A stretch of 5,506 nt of DNA from Candidatus Kappaea frigidicola (GTDB taxonomy: Bacteria > Omnitrophota > Gorgyraeia > JAGLLT01). The translations under genes were made by a program, and so were the position numbers. The notes below the pieces were generated by a model, which did no database searches, was not told the origin of the DNA, and saw nothing but the letters and a program-made list of their open reading frames with translations. Location of the stretch: assembly GCA_030765555.1 (NCBI GenBank), contig JAVCCI010000008.1:1-5506 (forward strand), in the 5' to 3' direction. Numbering within the stretch: the stretch's first letter is position 1; every line of letters starts with the position of its first letter. This document shows, one piece after another, positions 1-5,305 of this stretch.

Positions 1-465
1 AGATATTTTTAAGACTTTATATTTTAATATACCTACAGGTACTTCAATTTCAACTACTTCATTCTCTTTATGCCCTATAAGGCCTTTACCTACAGGAGAA
101 GTTATAGATATTTTACCCTGATCATAGTCAGCCTCTATCTCAGAGACTAAAGTGTATTCCAACTCATCACCAGAATCCATATTTTTCAATTTAACCGTTG
201 CTCCTATTAGAATTTCATCTGTAGTGAGGTTTTCATCTTCGATTATACGCACATGATTTAAATTTTGTTCTAATTTTGAAATCCTAAGCTCGTTAAGACC
301 TTGTTCTTCTTTGGCAGCATCATATTCAGCGTTTTCGCTTATATCTCCGTGATCTCGGGCTTTTCCTATAGCTACAGACAACTCCCGGCGCTTTACGGTT
401 TGTAGATATTGCAGCTCTTTTATTAATTTCTCAGAACCAACTCTTGTAAGATAAACAGTGCTCAT
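1..465 (-). CDS. greA: Transcription elongation factor GreA (3' end cut by window edge)
   Basis: GreA rescues backtracked RNA polymerase by entering the secondary channel and stimulating cleavage of the transcript 3' end; it acts in the cytoplasm. Reading from the ATG at 465 gives 155 codons with no stop before the edge; family members are about 158 residues, so only a few residues and the stop are missing. Residues 1-75 form the long N-terminal coiled coil. Its tip has the family motif GDISENAEYDAA at 40-51, with acidic residues D41 and E44, the pair that holds the catalytic magnesium in E. coli GreA. Residues from about 80 on are the FKBP-like C-terminal domain, with SPVGKGLIG followed by an acidic/valine-rich strand typical of the family. 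A GGAGG lies 11 nt before the ATG and no other in-frame start is available upstream. The gene follows the flavoprotein gene by 75 nt and has its own -10 box in that gap. Confidence 0.96.
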   Translation of the reverse strand, partial: MSTVYLTRVGSEKLIKELQYLQTVKRRELSVAIGKARDHGDISENAEYDAAKEEQGLNELRISKLEQNLNHVRIIEDENLTTDEILIGATVKLKNMDSGDELEYTLVSEIEADYDQGKISITSPVGKGLIGHKENEVVEIEVPVGILKYKVLKIS

Positions 466-476
466 GTTACCTAAAA

Positions 477-515
477 CCTCCATTAATTATTCAAATTTAT
501 TTACAGTTCATTATA
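477..515 (-). promoter_or_regulatory. Candidate greA promoter -10 box and ribosome binding site
   Basis: On the minus strand a perfect TATAAT (515 to 510) lies in the 75-nt gap between the flavoprotein stop and greA. Initiation would fall near 503, giving a leader of about 38 nt. No good -35 box is found at 16-18 bp, so the promoter may be weak or activator-dependent. The GGAGG at 481 to 477 is the ribosome binding site, 11 nt from the ATG, slightly longer than the usual spacing. The ten bases AGTGTATAAT are identical to those at the promoter of the neighbouring flavoprotein gene. Confidence 0.5.
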
Positions 516-540
516 CACTATTAAAAACAGTAGAAGAAAT

Positions 541-1779
541 TTATTTAGCCGCACTCTCCCCTGCTAAATACCCGGTTGAGAAAGCGGCCTGCAAATTAAA
601 TCCTCCAGTATCCGCATCAACATCTATAATCTCTCCCGCTAAGTACAGTCCTTCGACTAAACGCGATTCCATCGTCTTAGGATTTATCTCTTTTAATGAA
701 ATGCCTCCCTTAGTAATCATAGCCATATTAATGGGTCTGGGTCTAGATATTTCAATAGGTAAGGTTTTAAATAAAACTAAGAGTTTCTTTCTTTCCTGCA
801 GAGTAACCTGGCTAACTGTTTTATCAGGTTCTATACCAGATAAGTCCAGAAAGACATCTATGAGACGTTGAGGCAACATGCTCCTTAAAAAATACTTAAT
901 ACCTTTTTTAGGACTTATCTTAAATTCTCTTAAAAATTTGGCATCTATCTGGGCATTGGATAAAGCTGGCTTTAAATCAATAAAAGCCATAACCTTTTTA
1001 CCCTTTTTAAGCCAGTCAACTACCTGTCCACTTAAAGTTAAAACTAAGGGACCCGATATTCCAAAATCAGTAAACATCAACTCTCCTATTTCAGAAATAA
1101 CTTTCTTTTTTCCATCAGAAAATGTTATTCTTATATTTTTTAAAGGAAGTCCCTGTAAAAGCTTAGGATACTTATCTTTAGTCATCAACCCGATTAGCCC
1201 AGGACGCAAACTAACTACCTTATGCCCTAATTCCTCAGCCATCTTTAGACCTTTGCCTGAAGAACCCGTAGCCGCATAAGAAACTCCACCAGTACATATT
1301 ATAACCGCTTCACATAAAATATCTTTTTTTCCTATAATTTTAATACTATAAACTTTATTGTCCTTAATAATATCAGTAACTTCCGAGTTATAATATATTT
1401 TAACTCTATTCTTAGTTAACTCTCTTCTTAAACCATCAAGTATATTTATGGCCTTATCACTTACAGGAAAAACACGCTGCTGTCTTTCTGTCTTTAGTTT
1501 TATACCTCTACTTTCAAAAAACTCCATTAAATCCTCATTAGAAAAAACCTTAAAGGCATCTCTTAAAAACTGGCCATTACCTGAGAAGCGCTCAATAAAA
1601 CTCTCTAATCCTGAGTTATTAGTTAAATTACAACGCCCTTTACCTGTTAAGAGAAGCTTTTTGCCTAATTCCGCATTCTTCTCTATTAAGATAACCCTAC
1701 ATCCAAGCTCTGAAGCCCGAATAGCCGCCATTATCCCCGAAGGGCCACCACCTATAACTACAATATTTCTATCTTTCAT
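541..1779 (-). CDS. BaiN/RdsA (HI0933/YhiN) family FAD-dependent oxidoreductase
   Basis: A flavoprotein of 412 residues, the usual length for the HI0933/YhiN family. The N-terminal Rossmann FAD-binding fold shows VVIGGGPSG at 7-15 and the ribose-binding acidic residue E33 at the end of the second strand. The family block GKKLLLTGKGRCNLTNN follows at 39-55. The C-terminal FAD-contacting block is LYLAGEIIDVDADTGGFN at 378-395. In E. coli the family member YhiN was reported as RdsA, which makes dihydrouridine at position 2449 of 23S rRNA; BaiN in gut clostridia is linked to bile-acid dehydroxylation. A housekeeping rRNA role is the more likely one beside greA and a cold-shock gene, but the substrate is inferred. 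The ATG at 1779 has no Shine-Dalgarno sequence and sits 7 nt after a TATAAT, so the mRNA may be leaderless. There is no in-frame start upstream, and the next Met (17) falls inside the FAD-binding motif region, so the start is well fixed. The gene is intact. Confidence 0.9.
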   Translation of the reverse strand: MKDRNIVVIGGGPSGIMAAIRASELGCRVILIEKNAELGKKLLLTGKGRCNLTNNSGLESFIERFSGNGQFLRDAFKVFSNEDLMEFFESRGIKLKTERQQRVFPVSDKAINILDGLRRELTKNRVKIYYNSEVTDIIKDNKVYSIKIIGKKDILCEAVIICTGGVSYAATGSSGKGLKMAEELGHKVVSLRPGLIGLMTKDKYPKLLQGLPLKNIRITFSDGKKKVISEIGELMFTDFGISGPLVLTLSGQVVDWLKKGKKVMAFIDLKPALSNAQIDAKFLREFKISPKKGIKYFLRSMLPQRLIDVFLDLSGIEPDKTVSQVTLQERKKLLVLFKTLPIEISRPRPINMAMITKGGISLKEINPKTMESRLVEGLYLAGEIIDVDADTGGFNLQAAFSTGYLAGESAAK

Positions 1780-1786
1780 AGCTACT

Positions 1787-1816
1787 ATTATACACTTAAA
1801 TAAAAATCCCTTGCAA
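1787..1816 (-). promoter_or_regulatory. Candidate promoter of the BaiN/RdsA-family gene, overlapping the upstream terminator
   Basis: On the minus strand TTGCAA (1816 to 1811, 4 of 6 matches to TTGACA) is followed by an 18-bp spacer and a perfect TATAAT (1792 to 1787). The -35 element is the 3' arm of the terminator hairpin that closes the preceding FAD gene. Initiation 6-7 nt after the -10 box falls at or next to the A of the ATG at 1779, leaving almost no leader. Confidence 0.55.
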
Positions 1817-1835
1817 TTTATTATTGCAAGGGGAT
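1798..1835 (-). terminator. Intrinsic terminator of the COG2509-type FAD gene
   Basis: On the minus strand a stem formed by 1835-1824 and 1816-1806 (11 pairs with one bulged G) encloses a 7-nt loop and is followed by the T-rich tract TTTTTATTT (1806 to 1798). It begins about 45 nt after the TAG stop at 1881. Most of the stem belongs to the 28-bp repeat also found at 3946-3973. Confidence 0.8.
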
Positions 1836-1837
1836 CA
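1810..1837. repeat. 28-bp palindromic repeat, copy 1
   Basis: These 28 bases are identical to 3946-3973, in the same orientation. The core is the self-complementary hexamer TTGCAA twice, separated by TTTATTA, with an asymmetric GGGGATCA flank shared on one side only. The identity ends exactly at 1810 and 1837. In this copy the outer ATCCC extends the stem and a T tract follows on the minus strand, making a good terminator. Confidence 0.85.
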
Positions 1838-1880
1838 TATATAATATTTTAAAATCGAACACCTCTGGTAAATGAAAATT

Positions 1881-3413
1881 CTAATCTTTGCCGATAATAG
1901 CCATAGCTGCTTTTATGCCATCTGCGCCACTTGATATTATGCCTCCAGCCAGCCCGCTACCCTCTCCAGCTATATAAAGATTATTAAAACCGATTGAGAG
2001 CATGTTTTCTTCTCTTAAAACCTGAATAGGAGACGAACTCTTACTCTCAAGACCCATAATAATACCCGCGTCAAATCCTTTTACTTTTCTGCTAAAATCT
2101 TTGAGCCCTCGCCTAATCGCTCTACTTACCTCAACCGGCAACAAGTCCCATAACGCTGACCTTTTTAATCCTAAAGGATAGCTCGTTTCGGTAATAGTTG
2201 AAACATCCTTTCTGCTAATAAAATTTTTGATAGTACAAGCCGGAGCTTTATAGCCATCTGAATATTTATAAAAACGCTTCTCAAGCTTGCCCAGCCATTC
2301 AAGGGCTTTTAGAGGAGTCGTCACATTATGTACCCTGCTTAAATTAATTCCAGCTACACACGCTGCGTTTGCAAACTTACCACTCCTACTATGTAAACTC
2401 ATTCCGTTTACTATATTTGTATTCTTATAAGCTGTAGCCGGAATAATTCGTCCACCGGGACACATGCAAAATGTATACACCGGCAAACCGCCTTCTCTTG
2501 TAGATGTCAGGCGATATTCAGCCCCTTTAATTCCTGGCAAACTTTTGTGTCCCCATTGAGCTTGATTAATAATTTCTTGAGGATGTTCTATTCTACAGCC
2601 TATAGAAAAATTCTTTATACGAAATTCAACTCCTTTTGCAATTAACATCCGGTATGTTTCATAGGCTGAGTGTCCTGGAGCAATAATAAACTCATCAGCT
2701 GCTAATGTACCTGAAGTCGTTATGGCTTCAGAAACTGTTCCATCTTTAATCTTTAAGTCTTCTAGTAATGTTTCAAATAATACTTTGCCACCAATATTTA
2801 AAAAATTTTCTCTAAGTGTAGAAACAATTTTTTTAAGATTATCACTTCCTAAATGAGGGTGCGCCATATACCTAATCTCTTCTGGTGCACCAGCATCAAT
2901 ATAACTTGATATAATAAATTCTCTTTCTTGCGATATATGCTTAGACCTCGAAGTAAGCTTCCCATCTGAGAATGTGCCCGCTCCACCCTCACCAAAGGCA
3001 TAATTATTAACAGAATTAAATTCCCCTGTATTCTCAAAGACTCCTATTGCCCTAGCTCTTTGCTTAACATCCGAACCTCTTTCTATTAGCGTTGTATTGA
3101 AACCTGCTTTTTGAAGTACGAATGCTGAAAAGAATCCAGCAGGCCCACTTCCAACAACCAAAGCTTTCTTTGTTCTTTTTTTATAAGGTATATTTAACGT
3201 CGGGGTTACTGCGGGGGCATCTCCCTTAATCTGCTCTGAAGATGCTGAAATTGAAATTTGCCAGCGGATATTGGTCTTCCTTCTGGCATCTAGGCTTTTT
3301 CTTTTAATCTGATATGAAAACTCTTTTGTCTTTAGCTCATTTTCAATTTTGCTTCTAAGCTGATCCTCTGTATAATCAGTGGGCAGCTCTAATAAAATTT
3401 CCCTATATCCCAT
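1881..3413 (-). CDS. COG2509-type FAD-dependent dehydrogenase of unknown substrate
   Basis: A soluble flavoprotein of 510 residues, near the usual length of the uncharacterised FAD-dependent dehydrogenases of COG2509. Residues 1-60 form the small N-terminal domain seen in this family, including the basic segment around KSLDARRKTNIRW (39-51). The Rossmann FAD-binding motif VVGSGPAG is at 86-93, with E111 at the end of the second strand. Further family blocks are GEGGAGTFSDGKL (141-153), FCMCPGG (315-321, with C316 and C318), GLESKSSSP (454-462) and the C-terminal FAD-contact block LYIAGEGSGLAGGIISSGADG (479-499). No membrane segment or signal peptide is seen. The physiological substrate of the family is not established. 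The ATG at 3413 has only a weak GGA 7 nt upstream, and no clear promoter is visible in the 72 nt after the cold-shock gene, so partial read-through of that terminator is possible. A strong terminator follows. Confidence 0.88.
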   Translation of the reverse strand: MGYREILLELPTDYTEDQLRSKIENELKTKEFSYQIKRKSLDARRKTNIRWQISISASSEQIKGDAPAVTPTLNIPYKKRTKKALVVGSGPAGFFSAFVLQKAGFNTTLIERGSDVKQRARAIGVFENTGEFNSVNNYAFGEGGAGTFSDGKLTSRSKHISQEREFIISSYIDAGAPEEIRYMAHPHLGSDNLKKIVSTLRENFLNIGGKVLFETLLEDLKIKDGTVSEAITTSGTLAADEFIIAPGHSAYETYRMLIAKGVEFRIKNFSIGCRIEHPQEIINQAQWGHKSLPGIKGAEYRLTSTREGGLPVYTFCMCPGGRIIPATAYKNTNIVNGMSLHSRSGKFANAACVAGINLSRVHNVTTPLKALEWLGKLEKRFYKYSDGYKAPACTIKNFISRKDVSTITETSYPLGLKRSALWDLLPVEVSRAIRRGLKDFSRKVKGFDAGIIMGLESKSSSPIQVLREENMLSIGFNNLYIAGEGSGLAGGIISSGADGIKAAMAIIGKD

Positions 3414-3434
3414 TTAACATTCCATATCATTAAT

Positions 3435-3474
3435 AAAAAAATAAGGCCTAGCTATAATTCACTAGGCCTTATTT
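3435..3474 (-). terminator. Intrinsic terminator of the cold-shock gene
   Basis: A perfect 13-bp stem (3474-3462 with 3451-3439, core AAGGCCTAG/CTAGGCCTT) with a 10-nt loop is followed on the minus strand by a run of seven T (3441 to 3435), of which the first three can join the stem. It starts 12 nt after the TAA at 3486. The A-rich other side also gives a T-rich tail on the plus strand, so it could work both ways, but I see no plus-strand gene. Confidence 0.92.
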
Positions 3475-3485
3475 GTTTTTTTAGA

Positions 3486-3689
3486 TTATAATTTTGTCAC
3501 TTTTGTTGCTTGTGGACCTTTAGGACCATCTTCAACTTCAAACTCAACTGCTTGGCCTTCAGCTAGACTCTTGAAGCCGTCACCCTGAATTGCATTGTGG
3601 TGAACAAAACAATCTTTGCTGCCATCATCTGGAGTTATAAAACCATAACCTTTTTGGTCGTTAAACCATTTTACTTTTCCTGTTGCCAT
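3486..3689 (-). CDS. csp: Cold-shock protein of the CspA family
   Basis: A complete 67-residue single cold-shock domain, an OB-fold that binds single-stranded nucleic acid, acting in bacteria as an RNA chaperone and transcription antiterminator. The start GKVKWFN (4-10) is typical. RNP1 is KGYGFI (13-18) and RNP2 is CFVHH (27-31), with aromatic residues W8, F17, F28, H30 and H31 on the binding face. Cys27 takes the place of the usual aliphatic residue of RNP2. The C-terminal GPKGPQATKVTKL closes the barrel. The start is fixed by a perfect AAGGAGGT, with GGAGG 10 nt before the ATG. The gene stands alone: a long leader of about 150 nt lies upstream and a strong terminator follows at once. The paralogue letter cannot be assigned from sequence alone. 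Confidence 0.97.
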   Translation of the reverse strand: MATGKVKWFNDQKGYGFITPDDGSKDCFVHHNAIQGDGFKSLAEGQAVEFEVEDGPKGPQATKVTKL

Positions 3690-3846
3690 TATCTACATAC
3701 CTCCTTCTTATAAAATTTAGTAAATAATGGTAGAAATAAAAACGCAACCTGAACATTTCGTTCTTTTGCAGACTAAAACTTCAATTCCCTCATTTACTAC
3801 CTATAGCATCTCCTACTTTACCCCTTTTGTCAACTATATTCTGCAT
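3690..3846 (-). promoter_or_regulatory. Long structured leader of the cold-shock gene
   Basis: The gap between the hydrolase stop and the cold-shock start is 310 bp with no ORF of note. If transcription starts near 3846 (see the promoter at 3853-3881) the leader is about 157 nt. Long leaders are known for cspA-type mRNAs, where they act as temperature-sensing structures. Visible here on the minus strand: an 8-bp outer helix (3799-3792 with 3725-3718); a competing 5-bp helix GGTAG/CTACC (3801-3797 with 3733-3729) sharing bases with it; an inner two-part hairpin (3769-3744) followed by five T (3742-3738); and the Shine-Dalgarno AAGGAGGT at 3706-3699, 12 nt after the outer helix. I see no clear copy of the E. 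coli cold box. The rest of the gap up to 3945 is AT-rich. Confidence 0.5.
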
Positions 3847-3852
3847 GTAGCA

Positions 3853-3881
3853 TTTATAGGGATAATTATCTGACATCCCAA
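3853..3881 (-). promoter_or_regulatory. Candidate promoter of the cold-shock gene
   Basis: On the minus strand TTGGGA (3881 to 3876) and TATAAA (3858 to 3853) are 17 bp apart, giving a predicted start near 3846. The spacer carries an inverted repeat GGGAT/ATCCC (3879-3875 and 3863-3859) that overlaps the -35 box and could be an operator. A perfect TTGACA at 3833-3828 is an alternative, but only a poor -10 (GATGCT) sits at 17 bp from it; the better TATAGG (3805-3800) is 22 bp away. Confidence 0.45.
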
Positions 3882-3945
3882 AAATAATTATTTAGACACT
3901 TATTCATTGCTTTAAAAAATAAGATATATACCTGAATAAAGACTT

Positions 3946-3973
3946 CTTGCAATTTATTATTGCAAGGGGATCA
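3946..3973. repeat. 28-bp palindromic repeat, copy 2
   Basis: Identical to 1810-1837 and, like that copy, placed just after the stop codon of a minus-strand gene (27 nt after the hydrolase TAA). The stem is only 7 bp here (CTTGCAA/TTGCAAG) because the outer bases differ, and there is no T run after it on the minus strand (AAGTCTTTATT). As a terminator it is weak. TTGCAA is followed 16 bp later by TATATA on the minus strand, so it might also serve as a -35 element. Confidence 0.85.
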
Positions 3974-3999
3974 CTGGAAAGTGTTTTTAATTAGCTGTT

Positions 4000-5166
4000 T
4001 TAGCGACTCTTTTTGGCACCTATGGTACTTCTTAAGATATTTTCAAGCTCTTCGTTAATAAAAATGAATGGTTTGTTTGATATACTAAAGACTGCTATTT
4101 TTTCGCTTGGCACGAGAATTATCCAAGTATTAAAGCCGCTAACCCATCCGTTTTTGCTGAGTGTAGTAGGTAGCGCATTATGCGCAAAGTCTACTTCCCA
4201 GCCAAGCGCCATACCGCTTGGACCAAACGAATAAGGGTTCACCAGTTCGGTGCGTAGGACATAAACTCCGTGAGCGATATCAGTAACGGGATAGTAACTT
4301 TCGTCAATCAATCCTAAATTTAACCTTATGAATTTAGTAAGGTCATCAGCCGTAGAATAGATTCCACCGCTTGGTTGTTCAAATTTAAAAACCCAATCAT
4401 TTCGAATAAGATCTCCGTTCATCCAATAACTTGCAGCCTCACGCATTTTCTGTTCCTTATTGGGAGATATTGTAGTGTCTTTAAGGCCATAGCGGTTCGC
4501 TATATATTTTTCTACAAGTTCCCCATAGGTAAGGCCTTCCCTGCGGGCCAGAATATCGCCAAGCAGGGCAAAGCCGACATTGGAATAGAGGTAACGCGTT
4601 CCAGGCTTTACATCCAGCTTATAGTTATTGAGCCAAGGATAAAATTCTTTCGCCGTATAATAAGGATTTTTCTGGTAATCGCCACTCAAGTCACTTTTTA
4701 AATCTTCACTTTCTATGCTACGCGGAAAACCTGACGTATGGGTTGCAAGGTCAAGTAGGGTAATTTCGCGCCCTTCATAGTTTGGAACCCTAACATCTTT
4801 TGGAACGTAATTCCGAATCGGGTCAGTCAGCTTAACCTTTCCTTTAACAATCATTGCCGCAAAAATATTGCTGGTGAAAACTTTTGAAGCAGAACCAATC
4901 TGCCAGACTGTCTGGCTGTCCGGTTTTACGCCGCTACCTTCAGCTGTTTCCCCAAAGCCAACGATAAATGTATCATCTCCGGATATAACCCCGATAACCA
5001 TTCCCGTAACACCAGACATGGGGAAAACAAGCTCTTCCATTATTGCTTTGATTTCTTCTTCGGGGATATCGGATTTCGCAAATGCGTTAAAAGATATAGC
5101 GCATATAAAAAAAGTAATGCCGAATACTTTAAACAACTTCTTTATAACATTCGGTTTTGCTTTCAT
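4000..5166 (-). CDS. Secreted AmpH/class C beta-lactamase-family serine hydrolase
   Basis: A 388-residue member of the beta-lactamase/penicillin-binding family (Pfam PF00144 type), close in length to E. coli AmpH (about 385) and AmpC. A Sec signal peptide is clear: lysines at 2, 4, 9, 10 and 13, a hydrophobic core from 14 to 26, and AFA ending at 30, so the enzyme is exported. Catalytic motifs: SASK at 92-95 (S92 nucleophile, K95 general base), YSN at 194-196, and KNG at 338-340 in place of KTG. The blocks VKLTDPIRNYVP (111-122), ITLLDLATHTSGFPR (135-149) and PSGGIYSTADDL (265-276) resemble AmpH more than AmpC. AmpH is a D,D-carboxypeptidase/endopeptidase acting on peptidoglycan; a beta-lactamase or esterase role cannot be excluded. 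The start is backed by AGGGAG 6 nt upstream and by the signal peptide. G+C is about 41% by hand count, against about 36% in the flavoprotein genes. Confidence 0.88.
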   Translation of the reverse strand: MKAKPNVIKKLFKVFGITFFICAISFNAFAKSDIPEEEIKAIMEELVFPMSGVTGMVIGVISGDDTFIVGFGETAEGSGVKPDSQTVWQIGSASKVFTSNIFAAMIVKGKVKLTDPIRNYVPKDVRVPNYEGREITLLDLATHTSGFPRSIESEDLKSDLSGDYQKNPYYTAKEFYPWLNNYKLDVKPGTRYLYSNVGFALLGDILARREGLTYGELVEKYIANRYGLKDTTISPNKEQKMREAASYWMNGDLIRNDWVFKFEQPSGGIYSTADDLTKFIRLNLGLIDESYYPVTDIAHGVYVLRTELVNPYSFGPSGMALGWEVDFAHNALPTTLSKNGWVSGFNTWIILVPSEKIAVFSISNKPFIFINEELENILRSTIGAKKSR

Positions 5167-5188
5167 TTCTAACTCCCTCTTTTCTTAA

Positions 5189-5217
5189 ATTATACCCTCA
5201 AATGAAACAGTCCTCAA
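5189..5217 (-). promoter_or_regulatory. Candidate promoter of the serine-hydrolase gene
   Basis: On the minus strand TTGAGG (5217 to 5212, 4 of 6 matches to TTGACA) and a perfect TATAAT (5194 to 5189) are exactly 17 bp apart. Initiation is expected near 5182, giving a leader of about 16 nt that contains the AGGGAG ribosome binding site. The -35 box lies in the 3' arm of the terminator-like hairpin at 5206-5237. Confidence 0.7.
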
Positions 5218-5237
5218 GATAAATCTTGAGGACTGTT
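5206..5237 (-). terminator. Strong hairpin after the glycosyltransferase gene, probable terminator
   Basis: A perfect 15-bp inverted repeat (5206-5220 with 5223-5237) separated by only two bases, about 70 nt after the glycosyltransferase stop. On the minus strand it is followed by TTCATTTG rather than a clean T run, so it may be a moderate terminator or an mRNA 3'-end stabiliser. A smaller GGGG/CCCC hairpin (5254-5268) lies between it and the stop codon. Confidence 0.6.
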
Positions 5238-5305
5238 CAAACTTTGTCCAGCAGGGGCAAATACCCCCATACATAAAATATGAGGACTATTTTTTTATAA
5301 TAGGA

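Noticed and set aside
458..871. Plus-strand open frame of 137 codons, and similar plus-strand frames at 878-1279, 1448-1852, 4013-4234, 4375-4701 and 4868-5188
   Set aside because: All lie opposite well-supported minus-strand genes, show no recognisable domain, and have compositions expected of antisense frames.
2849..3037. Minus-strand 62-codon frame inside the COG2509 gene
   Set aside because: It is an out-of-frame shadow of a gene with intact family motifs through this stretch; no frameshift is indicated.
1810..3973. CRISPR repeats
   Set aside because: Only two copies about 2.1 kb apart with genes between them, no regular spacing and no cas genes.
3690..3999. A known riboswitch or small RNA gene in the 310-bp gap
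   Set aside because: I could not match any conserved riboswitch core; the structure is better explained as a cold-shock leader plus the repeat.
5254..5268. GGGG/CCCC hairpin as the main terminator of the glycosyltransferase gene
   Set aside because: The stem is only four pairs and no T run follows on the minus strand; the 15-bp hairpin at 5206-5237 is the stronger candidate.
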